Of a stretch of 64,000 nt of DNA, positions 8,434 through 16,294 are shown piece after piece. Source of the DNA: Paenibacillus thalictri (GTDB taxonomy: Bacteria; Bacillota; Bacilli; Paenibacillales; NBRC-103111); assembly GCF_004307995.1 (NCBI RefSeq), contig NZ_SIRE01000007.1:1-64000 (forward strand). The letters are read 5' to 3'. Each line of letters opens with the position of its first letter. Within the stretch, counting starts at the first letter, position 1. Both the position numbers and the translations under genes were made by a program. Below the pieces are notes generated by a model. The model saw only the letters and a program-made list of their open reading frames with translations, was not told the DNA's origin and searched no databases.

Positions 8434-9618
8434 ATGGAGCAGCCTATTCATCAACTGCTAATGCCGGCAAAAGTCATATATGGCCCGGATGCGCTCCGGG
8501 AATTGGGCGGCGCGGCCTCGGCATACGGCACTAAAGCGCTGCTTGTCAGCGATCCGGTGATGCTGAATAACGGCGTCGTGCAAAGGTGCGTCTCCCTTCT
8601 CGAAGCGGCTTCGGTGACGTGCGCCGTCTATGCTGAAGTTGTGACGGAACCGACGCATCTGTATGTGGAAGATGCGCTTGCGATATGCCGTGAACACAGA
8701 TGCGACGTCGTTGTGGCTGTCGGCGGCGGCAGCTGTCTGGACACCGCCAAAGCGGTGGCTGTCATGATGCGCAACGACGGTTTTATCGGCGACTACCGGC
8801 ATAAGCGCTTCGAGCGGGCGGCGCTGCCGCTGATCGCCGTCCCGACGACGGGAGGCACCGGATCGGAAATGACCAAAGTGACGGTTATTACCGATACGCG
8901 AACGGACGAAAAGCTGATGATTTCACAGCCCGAGCTGCTTCCCTGTGTGGCGCTGGTCGACCCGTTGCTCACGGTATCGTGTCCGCCGCACATTACGGCC
9001 GCAACCGGCATTGATGCGCTGTCGCACGCCCTTGAGGCTTATTTATCGAAAAAAGCACACCCGGCGACGGATGCGCTTGCGCTTAGCGCGGCCCGGCACA
9101 TAACGGCGAATTTGCCGGAAGCTTACCGCAACGGCGCGAGCGTGCCGGCTCGCACGGAGATGATGATCGGCTCCATGCTGGCGGGAGCGGCTTTCTCCAA
9201 CGCCTCGGTCGCCTTGGTGCACGGGATGTCCCGGCCGATCGGCGCGCTGTTCCATGTGCCGCATGGCATTTCCAACGCGATGCTGCTCCCTGCCGTGCTG
9301 GAATACAGCCTGCCGGAAGCAGCGTCACGGCTCGCCGGCATCGGTCAAGCGATGTTGCCCGAGCTGATCGGGAAAGGGCTTACCGACAGGCAGCTGGCGG
9401 AAGCGGCGATCGGCCGGATCAAAGAATGGTGCGTGTTGATGAATATTCCGAACTTGCGCGGCTGGGGTATTGAGCGTGAGCGTTATGAAAGCCTGCTCGG
9501 CAAGATGGCCGATGATGCCATAGCCAGCGGCAGTCCGGCAAATCATCCGAAACCGGTGACCCGGGAAGAGATTATCCGGTTATACATGCTGATTTACGAC
9601 TATGAATTCAAACATTAA
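8434..9618 (+). CDS. Iron-containing alcohol dehydrogenase
   Basis: 394 residues, the usual type III alcohol dehydrogenase length. The NAD(P)-binding GGGSCLDTAKAVA motif is in the first third, followed by PTTGGTGSE. The metal-site region TGIDALSHALEAYLS and HGMSRPIGALFHVPHG carries the His ligands. It interconverts an alcohol and an aldehyde or ketone with NAD(P). Between an enolase-type dehydratase and a glycosidase-like gene, it may reduce or oxidise a sugar-derived keto acid, lactaldehyde or glycol; that step is inferred. An AAGGAGG precedes the ATG. Confidence 0.92.
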   Translation: MEQPIHQLLMPAKVIYGPDALRELGGAASAYGTKALLVSDPVMLNNGVVQRCVSLLEAASVTCAVYAEVVTEPTHLYVEDALAICREHRCDVVVAVGGGSCLDTAKAVAVMMRNDGFIGDYRHKRFERAALPLIAVPTTGGTGSEMTKVTVITDTRTDEKLMISQPELLPCVALVDPLLTVSCPPHITAATGIDALSHALEAYLSKKAHPATDALALSAARHITANLPEAYRNGASVPARTEMMIGSMLAGAAFSNASVALVHGMSRPIGALFHVPHGISNAMLLPAVLEYSLPEAASRLAGIGQAMLPELIGKGLTDRQLAEAAIGRIKEWCVLMNIPNLRGWGIERERYESLLGKMADDAIASGSPANHPKPVTREEIIRLYMLIYDYEFKH

Positions 9619-9633
9619 GGGAGGGACTATACG

Positions 9634-12462
9634 ATGTCAAACATAACTTCAGCTTTAACCGCAGTATGGAAACTGGTGAGAACGGAGAGTGATACCGCAG
9701 CGTTTCATGAATCCGTGGATTGGGCGATCGGACATTTGACCGGCGTTTGCAGCGCCAAAGGCATTGCGCTGCTGGGAGAGGAAGCTGCACCCGGCGGCTC
9801 CGCCGAATTTACCTTGACGTTTGCGGGAGGTGACGTGAACGCTGTCAGCGATGCGCTTGAGCACGCTGGACTTACATTAGGCGAAACGGAATCGTTCGCC
9901 CTGATTCCCGAACGGGCCGAAGGGCCAGCGGGGCTGCTTGCCGCAGGCGCGGATGACAGGGGCCTGATGTATGCGATTCTGGAAATCGCCGACATCGTTA
10001 AGCATGCGGACTCTCCACTGGATGCGCTGCGCGGCATCAGCCCGCTGGCGCAGCGGCCCGCATCGCCGGTGCGCAGCATTAACCGGCTGTTTGTGAGCGA
10101 AGCGGAGGATAAGCCGTGGTTTTACGATCCGGCGTTCTGGAGCGAATATTTGACAGAGCTGGCGACACACCGGTTCAACCGGTTTCATTTGGCGCTGGGC
10201 ATGGGGTACGATTACGGCCACGATCCGGGCGTTCACGATAACTATTTCTGTTTTGCCTACCCGTATTTTCTGCAGGTTCCGGGTTACGAGGTATGCGTGA
10301 AGGAGCTGCCGGAAGGGGAAGCGCAGCGCAATTTGGCGGCACTGCAGCTGATTAGCGAAGAGGCCCGCCGCAGAGGCATTCACTTCCAGCTTGGCATATG
10401 GACGCATGCGTACGATCCGAGCGAAAGCCCAAATGCGAAATATACGATTGAAGGCGTTCACCGGCAAAATCATGCCGAATACTGCAGGGACGGGCTGAGC
10501 GCCCTGCTGGAAGCATGCCCGCTTATCGACGGCGTGACGATCCGCACGCATTACGAAGGCGGCATTCCCGAGCCGGCGCATGAGTTCTGGGCTGTTGTTT
10601 TTTCCGGGATTGAACAAAGCGGCCGGAAGGTGGAGCTGGACCTGCACTCCAAAGGCGTCGACGAGCAAATGCTGGGCGTTGCTGTCGATACCGGCCTGCC
10701 GGTTGTCGTGTCGCCGAAATATTGGGCGGAGCATATGGGGCCGCCTTACCATCAGGCGGCGATCCGGCCGCTGGAGCTGCCGGTAACCGATACCGAGCGG
10801 CCCGATCTGATGGCGATTACCGCCACTTACCGGCGGTTTACCCGCTACGGTTATGCCGATTTCCTCAGGGAGGACCGCAAGCACGACGTGCTTTACCGCA
10901 TTTGGCCGGGGACGCAGCGGGTGCTGCTGTGGGGCGATCCGGAGATGGCCGCGGGATACGGCCGCTTAGGCACATTTTGCGGCGCGCTTGGCGTCGAGTT
11001 GTGCGAGCCGCTGACGTTTAAGGGGCGCAAAGGTTCGGGTTCGCCGGGAGGTCGGGATTCTTATGCCGACGGATCGCTGGCTTTGAACGGCGCCGATTGG
11101 AAAAAATACGCCTACAGCTACCGGCTGTGGGGCCGGCTGCTGTACAACCCCGACGCCGATCCGAGCGGCTGGCGGCGGTATTTGGCCGCCGAATTCGGCG
11201 CTGCCGCAGCACCCGGCTGCGAGGCCGCGCTTGCCGTAGCCAGCCGGATTTTGCCGCTGCTGACGGCGGCGCACCTGCCTTCGGCGGCGAACAACCATTT
11301 TTGGCCGGAAATGTACGCCAATTTGCCGATCGTCAATATGGGCGAGCGCTCGCAATACGCGTTTGATACGCCGGCTCCGGCGACGTTTGGCGCGGTTAGC
11401 CCGCTGGATCCGGCGCTGTTTTACCGCATCGAGGATTACGCCGACGAAGTCGTGCGCGGCGCTGGCTTGAGCGGCAAATATACGCCGCTGGAGGTCGCCG
11501 GCCAGTTGGAGGCTTGGGCGGAGACGGCTCTGGCGCAGCTTGGCGAAGCGGCTGCAGCACTGGGCGAAGAGCGCGAGCTTAACGCAGCTTGGCGGCGCCT
11601 GGCCGTCGATGCGGCGATGCTGGCCGAGTTGGGCCGCTTTTTCGCAGAGAAGCTGCGGGCGGGCGTCGCATATGCCATATACGAAAGAACAAGCAGCGAA
11701 AGCAAGCTGCATGAGGCGGTGGCGCGTTACAAAGCGGCAAAAGCGGCCTGGCAGCGGCTGGCGGCCACGGCAAGCGGCGTGTACCGCGACGACATCACGT
11801 TTGGGTACGTGCCGTACATGCGGGGGCATTGGGCCGATCGTCTGCCGGACATCGAAGCGGATATCGCCGCGATGGAACGCCTGCTGGCGGGAGCGCCGGC
11901 AGAGCGGGAAGCTGCGGCAGGCATTGCCGCTGATGCGGGCACGGAAGCCGCAAGCGTACAGGCCGGCGGAACGTCGGCCGGCTCTGGAGCGGGTGCGCGC
12001 ACAGCTAGCGGCGCGAACGCCTTCGGCGTAGCAGCGCCTGCCGGTTCGCCGGCAAGCGCCTATGCCGGCGCAGCCGCTGGCTCGTCCGACGCTCAGCCGG
12101 CGCATGCCGCCAGAGCGCAGCTGCAGGCGCAGCCGCTCGGCCATGACGCCCCCGCCGCGTACCGCCGGGGCGAAGCGATCCCGCTTCGCGTGACGGCGGG
12201 CGAAAGCGTCGCAGCGGTCCGGCTCCATTACCGGCTGGTGCACCAAGCGCAGCCGTATAAACTGGCGGACATGGCGGCCTCCGGCGGCGGTGAGTTTTCC
12301 GCGGAAATTCCCGCGGATGATACCGATTCGCCGTATCCGGTGATGTACTTTTTCGAGCTGGTCGGCACGGGCGGAGAAACCTGGCTTTCGCCGGGCTTTA
12401 ACGAGACGTTTTCCAATCAGCCGTATTATGTCGTCCGTCAGACCGCTGCCGGCAGAATTTGA
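9634..12462 (+). CDS. Large cytoplasmic glycoside-hydrolase-like protein, family unresolved
   Basis: 942 residues with no signal peptide. The N-terminal ~140 residues, ending GADDRGLMYAILEIADI, resemble the small alpha/beta domain that precedes the barrel in GH20 and GH67 enzymes. Residues ~145-480 look like a TIM barrel (RFNRFHLALGMGYDYGHDPG, GVTIRTHYEGG, VVVSPKYWAEHMG). A helical region follows, then an Ala/Gly-rich low-complexity linker (~762-835) and a C-terminal beta-sandwich-like domain. By context it would attack an imported oligosaccharide, possibly at a uronic acid. The E in HYEGG and the E in PKYWAEHMG are candidate acids only. Extreme GC in the linker may mark a recent expansion. 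I do not recognise an exact family. Confidence 0.72.
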   Translation: MSNITSALTAVWKLVRTESDTAAFHESVDWAIGHLTGVCSAKGIALLGEEAAPGGSAEFTLTFAGGDVNAVSDALEHAGLTLGETESFALIPERAEGPAGLLAAGADDRGLMYAILEIADIVKHADSPLDALRGISPLAQRPASPVRSINRLFVSEAEDKPWFYDPAFWSEYLTELATHRFNRFHLALGMGYDYGHDPGVHDNYFCFAYPYFLQVPGYEVCVKELPEGEAQRNLAALQLISEEARRRGIHFQLGIWTHAYDPSESPNAKYTIEGVHRQNHAEYCRDGLSALLEACPLIDGVTIRTHYEGGIPEPAHEFWAVVFSGIEQSGRKVELDLHSKGVDEQMLGVAVDTGLPVVVSPKYWAEHMGPPYHQAAIRPLELPVTDTERPDLMAITATYRRFTRYGYADFLREDRKHDVLYRIWPGTQRVLLWGDPEMAAGYGRLGTFCGALGVELCEPLTFKGRKGSGSPGGRDSYADGSLALNGADWKKYAYSYRLWGRLLYNPDADPSGWRRYLAAEFGAAAAPGCEAALAVASRILPLLTAAHLPSAANNHFWPEMYANLPIVNMGERSQYAFDTPAPATFGAVSPLDPALFYRIEDYADEVVRGAGLSGKYTPLEVAGQLEAWAETALAQLGEAAAALGEERELNAAWRRLAVDAAMLAELGRFFAEKLRAGVAYAIYERTSSESKLHEAVARYKAAKAAWQRLAATASGVYRDDITFGYVPYMRGHWADRLPDIEADIAAMERLLAGAPAEREAAAGIAADAGTEAASVQAGGTSAGSGAGARTASGANAFGVAAPAGSPASAYAGAAAGSSDAQPAHAARAQLQAQPLGHDAPAAYRRGEAIPLRVTAGESVAAVRLHYRLVHQAQPYKLADMAASGGGEFSAEIPADDTDSPYPVMYFFELVGTGGETWLSPGFNETFSNQPYYVVRQTAAGRI

Positions 12463-12494
12463 ACCGATTCTCTTAAATGCCTCTGAAGAGCGGC

Positions 12495-12580
12495 TATGCC
12501 GGAGCACGCCGCAATCGTCCGCAATCGTAGTCTGTGATGCATCGCTGGATGTATCATGACCGCGTCGGTTCTCCGGCATA
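12495..12580 (+). other. Intercistronic inverted repeat between the glycosidase-like gene and the permease gene
   Basis: TATGCCGGAG (12495-12504) and CTCCGGCATA (12571-12580) are perfect 10-bp arms 66 bp apart inside the 166-bp gap. No T-run follows, so it is not a simple terminator. It may form an RNA stem that sets the relative level of the downstream permease genes. Confidence 0.45.
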
Positions 12581-12628
12581 ACGGCTCATTGCAAGTTATC
12601 CATCGAAATCGGAAAGGTGCTGGTCCTG

Positions 12629-13585
12629 ATGCCGCCCACGTCCACTGTGCTGGCCAAAACAAAAACCAAGCAGCGGGAAAAGTCCCGCCTGCTTGTCCGC
12701 ATACTGCAGCACAAATATATGTATTTGCTGGCTTTGCCGGGTATCGCTTATTTTATATTGTTCAAATTTGTGCCGATGTGGGGGCTTATCATCGCTTTTA
12801 TGAAATACAACCCGTACGTCGGCATACTCGGCAGCGAGTGGATCGGCATGAAAAACTTCGCCGAGCTGTTCACCGACAATAATTTTTATTTGATGCTGCG
12901 CAATACGTTTGCGATCAATATCTTTGGGCTTGTGTTTATGTTTCCGCTGCCGATCGTGCTGGCGCTGATGCTGAACGAGGTGCGGCATGAGGTATTTAAG
13001 CGGGTCAACCAATCCATCGTGTATTTGCCGCATTTTCTTTCCTGGGTTGTCGTGGCGAGCATGACCTTCTTTATCTTGTCTTCGGATGTCGGCATCGTCA
13101 ACAAGCTGATCGTCGGGGCGGGCCACGAGCGTGTCGCCTTTTTGTCCAACCCGAATTATTTCTGGGGACTCATCACCGCGCAAAACATGTGGAAGGAGGC
13201 CGGTTGGGGCACAATCATCTTCCTCGCGGCTATGGCCGGCGTCGATCCGCAGCGTTACGAAGCGGCCGTTGTAGACGGAGCCAGCCGGTGGCGGCAGATT
13301 TGGCATATTACGCTGCCGGCGATTCGCCCCACGATCATCATTTTGCTCATTCTCCGGCTTGGCCATATGGCCGACGTCGGCTTCGAGCAGGTGCTGCTGA
13401 TGACCAACCCGCTTGTCATGTCGGTGTCGGAAGTATTTGATACGTACGCTTACACGATCGGCATTCTCAAAGGCCAAGTCAGCGTTGGCGTCACCGTCGG
13501 CATGTTTAAGGGAGTCGTTGGCCTTGTGCTTGTGCTGGCTTCCAACTATATCGTCAAAAAACTCGGGCACGACGGCATTTATTAG
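12629..13585 (+). CDS. Sugar ABC transporter permease, LplB type
   Basis: 318 residues from the ATG at 12629, chosen because GGAAAGG lies about 11 bases upstream; a GTG at 12617 overlaps that site. About six membrane helices. The EAA loop YEAAVVDGASRWRQIWHITL near residue 210 contacts the ATPase. The length and the GIAYFILFKFVPMWGLIIAF start are typical of the LplB partner of ~500-residue binding proteins. It pairs with the next gene to form the channel. No ATPase is encoded nearby, as usual for this class, so a shared MsmX-like ATPase is expected. Confidence 0.93.
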   Translation: MPPTSTVLAKTKTKQREKSRLLVRILQHKYMYLLALPGIAYFILFKFVPMWGLIIAFMKYNPYVGILGSEWIGMKNFAELFTDNNFYLMLRNTFAINIFGLVFMFPLPIVLALMLNEVRHEVFKRVNQSIVYLPHFLSWVVVASMTFFILSSDVGIVNKLIVGAGHERVAFLSNPNYFWGLITAQNMWKEAGWGTIIFLAAMAGVDPQRYEAAVVDGASRWRQIWHITLPAIRPTIIILLILRLGHMADVGFEQVLLMTNPLVMSVSEVFDTYAYTIGILKGQVSVGVTVGMFKGVVGLVLVLASNYIVKKLGHDGIY

Positions 13586-13599
13586 GAAGGTGATCAGGT

Positions 13600-14481
13600 A
13601 TGAGTCTCGTAAGCACCAAACGGCTGACGTTGTTTGATTGGGTCAATTATTCGCTGCTGGCGCTTATTTCGCTGGCCTGCGTATTCCCGTTTATTTACGT
13701 GTTCAGCGTATCCTTTACGGACCCGAAGGCGTATATCCCGCTTAAATTTTATTTGTTCCCCGATCAGTGGTCGCTGGCCGCCTACAAGTACATTTTATCG
13801 ACGAACAGCTTTCTGAACGCGCTGAAAAGTACGGTGTTTATTACTTTGATCGGAACGGCGCTGAGCATCGTCACCTCGTTTACTTTCGCTTACGCGCTGA
13901 CCCGCAAGACGATGCCGGGGCGTTCGATTATGCTTGGCGCGGTCGTCTTTACTTTGGTATTTAACGCCGGCATTTTGCCAAGTTATATTCTAATCAAATC
14001 GCTGGGCCTGCTTAATTCGCACTGGTCGCTTATTTGGCCGAGCTTGACGAACGCCTGGAGCCTCATCGTGATCAAAAGTTTTCTCGAATCGCTGCCTTCG
14101 GAGCTGGAGGATTCGGCGCGCATCGACGGCTGCTCCGATATCGGGGTATTTCTGCGTATCGTCATTCCGCTGTCGATGCCTGCGATCGCCGCATTTGTGC
14201 TGTTTTTTGCGGTAACGTATTGGAATACGTATTTTAACGCGTTGATTTATTTATCGGATTCGAAAAAGTGGACCCTGCAGGTGCTCGTCAAAACGCTGGT
14301 CATCGATTCCGACTCGACAGGGGTCGGCCAGGCGGGAGCGGGCGGCGACGATCGGATTGTGCCGCAGGAAACGATCCGCATGGCGTCGATTATGCTGGCG
14401 ATGGCGCCGATTTTGGCGGTATATCCGTTTTTGCAGAAACATTTTGCCAAAGGGGTTATGTTAGGTTCGATCAAGGGCTGA
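13600..14481 (+). CDS. Carbohydrate ABC transporter permease, LplC/YtcP type
   Basis: 293 residues with about six membrane helices. The EAA loop reads ELEDSARIDGCSDIGVFLRI, and the protein ends HFAKGVMLGSIKG, a tail shared by LplC-type permeases. It starts 14 bp after the LplB-type gene, preceded by AGGAAGGTGATC, and completes the heterodimeric channel used by the binding proteins at 3387 and/or 18528. Confidence 0.94.
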   Translation: MSLVSTKRLTLFDWVNYSLLALISLACVFPFIYVFSVSFTDPKAYIPLKFYLFPDQWSLAAYKYILSTNSFLNALKSTVFITLIGTALSIVTSFTFAYALTRKTMPGRSIMLGAVVFTLVFNAGILPSYILIKSLGLLNSHWSLIWPSLTNAWSLIVIKSFLESLPSELEDSARIDGCSDIGVFLRIVIPLSMPAIAAFVLFFAVTYWNTYFNALIYLSDSKKWTLQVLVKTLVIDSDSTGVGQAGAGGDDRIVPQETIRMASIMLAMAPILAVYPFLQKHFAKGVMLGSIKG

Positions 14482-14535
14482 CGGGCCGACGGGCAAGCAG
14501 GTATGTCTTTTGAAAATACGGACGGAGGCGATCTT

Positions 14536-15603
14536 ATGGGCTCGAATGAAAAAGTGCGCGGCAAAAGCGGCATCATCGACTGCGATGTGCATGTGTATCC
14601 GAAAAGCATGGAAGAGCTGAAGCGATACATGCAGGAGCCGTGGCGCGACAGGCATAAGCCGATGGGAAGAGGCTTCTACGAAAATCCGGTGCACGGCAGC
14701 CGCCTGGATGCCAAACCGCCCGGAGGCGGGGGGCCGGGAACCGACCCGGCATTTCTGCGAGAGCAGCTGATCGAGGAATACGGGATCGATCACGCTATTT
14801 TGCTGCCGCGGGCTTTCTGCAACATGCATCCCGATCCGGACTATGCCGCGGCGATTGCCGCCGCTTATAACGATTGGCTCGCGGACACGTGGCTGGGTCG
14901 TTATAACGAAGACGGCGTGTTTAAAGGTTCGATCACGATTGCTCACCAGGATCCGGCGTTAGCGGCGAAAGAAATCGACCGCTGGGCCGGACATCCGCAT
15001 TTTGTGCAGGTGATGACCGACTCGGGGGCGCGCGCTCCGTTTGGACAGCGGCAGTATTATCCGATCTATGAAGCATGCGAGCGGGGCGGGTTTCCTTTTG
15101 CCATTCATCCCGGCACGGACGGCATGGGCATTAACGAGCAGCCTTCCCCGGGCTATCCGACCCATTATATCGAGTGGCACACATGTTTGTCGCTCAGCTT
15201 TCAGGCGCACCTGGTCAGCTTTATTACCGAAGGCGTATTCGAGCGGTTCCCCGGTTTTAAGGTCGTGCTGGTGGAAGGCGGCGTTGCTTGGCTGCCGGCA
15301 TTGATGTGGCGGCTTGACGCCGAATATAAAGGGCTGCGTTACGAGGTGCCGTGGCTGACGAAAAAACCAAGCGAATATTTGCGAGACCATGTGCGCATCA
15401 CCTCCCAGCCGATTGAACGGCCGGACAACGACGCGTATTTGCTGCAAACGCTGGAGATGATGGATGCCCGGCATTTGCTGATGTTTGCCAGCGATTATCC
15501 GCATTGGGATTTCGATTCGCCGACGCGGGCGTTTCCGAAGCTGCCCGAGCTGCTGCACAGCCGTATTTTCTCGGAGAATGCAAGAGAGCTGTACGGTTTG
15601 TGA
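14536..15603 (+). CDS. Amidohydrolase-2 family metal enzyme (ACMSD-like)
   Basis: 355 residues from the ATG at 14536, which has GGAGG 7 bases upstream; an in-frame ATG at 14503 lacks one. IIDCDVHVYPKS gives a D-x-H metal motif near residue 16, FAIHPGTDG a third ligand, and FASDYPHWDFD the late Asp typical of amidohydrolase family 2 (PF04909), which includes aminocarboxymuconate-semialdehyde decarboxylase and aromatic acid decarboxylases. Here it is followed by a lone Rieske protein. Hydrolysis of a lactone, or decarboxylation, are both possible. It is distinct from the praH-like gene at 50421. Confidence 0.87.
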   Translation: MGSNEKVRGKSGIIDCDVHVYPKSMEELKRYMQEPWRDRHKPMGRGFYENPVHGSRLDAKPPGGGGPGTDPAFLREQLIEEYGIDHAILLPRAFCNMHPDPDYAAAIAAAYNDWLADTWLGRYNEDGVFKGSITIAHQDPALAAKEIDRWAGHPHFVQVMTDSGARAPFGQRQYYPIYEACERGGFPFAIHPGTDGMGINEQPSPGYPTHYIEWHTCLSLSFQAHLVSFITEGVFERFPGFKVVLVEGGVAWLPALMWRLDAEYKGLRYEVPWLTKKPSEYLRDHVRITSQPIERPDNDAYLLQTLEMMDARHLLMFASDYPHWDFDSPTRAFPKLPELLHSRIFSENARELYGL

Positions 15604-15742
15604 AGGCCGTAACACGGCAATAAACCAGGCTGTCATGTAAGCTGTAAATCGGCACTATGCATCGAAGCCGTATAGTAGGCAGCGTATCGTGCTGCGCATC
15701 AAGCAACTTTTTAGCGTACGAACTTAAAGGAGGGAGCGCGCA

Positions 15743-16234
15743 TTGTCCAGACACATTATCGGAAAAGCAAGCGATTTGCCTCCGGGCGAGCGCACCATCG
15801 TTACGGCAGAGAATCGTTCGATCGGCGTTTTTAACGTCAACGGGACGTATTACGCTTTGCGCAACAGCTGTCCTCACCAAGGGGCTCCCTTGTGCAAAGG
15901 GCACGTAACCGGCATGACGCTTGCAGCGCCGCCCGGACAGTACCGGTACGGGCGTCAGGACGAGATTTTGCGCTGTCCGTGGCACGGCTGGGAGTTCGAT
16001 TTAACAAGCGGCAAGTCGATCTACGATCCGCATCGCTGCTTGGTGAAAACGTATGACGTGACGGTGGAACGGACGCAGGCCGCGGCGGGAGCGCCGGAGC
16101 CGGTCGCTGCCGGGCCGGCAGCGGAAGGTGGCGCTGTTCAAACGGCTGCCGCGAGCGATCCGGACGGCGAAGAGGCCCGGGTCGATACTTATCCGGTTAC
16201 CGTGGAAGACGGCTGGATCGTTGTGCACGTTTAG
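15743..16234 (+). CDS. Rieske [2Fe-2S] ferredoxin-like protein
   Basis: 163 residues, starting at TTG 15743, which has AAAGGAGGG at the right distance. The cluster ligands are C43-x-H45 (SCPHQGAPLC) and C78-x2-H81 (RCPWHGWEFD), both intact. The rest matches a small electron-transfer Rieske domain, except for an Ala/Gly/Pro-rich insertion at about residues 112-143 just before the last beta strands. Such ferredoxins pass electrons to oxygenases, but no Rieske oxygenase large subunit or reductase is visible in the operon. It lies after the amidohydrolase and before the GHL6-like gene. Its partner is unknown. Confidence 0.88.
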   Translation: MSRHIIGKASDLPPGERTIVTAENRSIGVFNVNGTYYALRNSCPHQGAPLCKGHVTGMTLAAPPGQYRYGRQDEILRCPWHGWEFDLTSGKSIYDPHRCLVKTYDVTVERTQAAAGAPEPVAAGPAAEGGAVQTAAASDPDGEEARVDTYPVTVEDGWIVVHV

Positions 16235-16294
16235 AGTCAAGAGGCGGATAAGAGCCGGCAAGGCATGACATGTACGAAAAGGAGCGCGACCTAA

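Noticed and set aside
10966..12579. 537-codon open frame on the minus strand
   Set aside because: Lies opposite the 942-residue gene in very GC-rich DNA, where long antisense frames are common. Basic, low-complexity translation and no motif.
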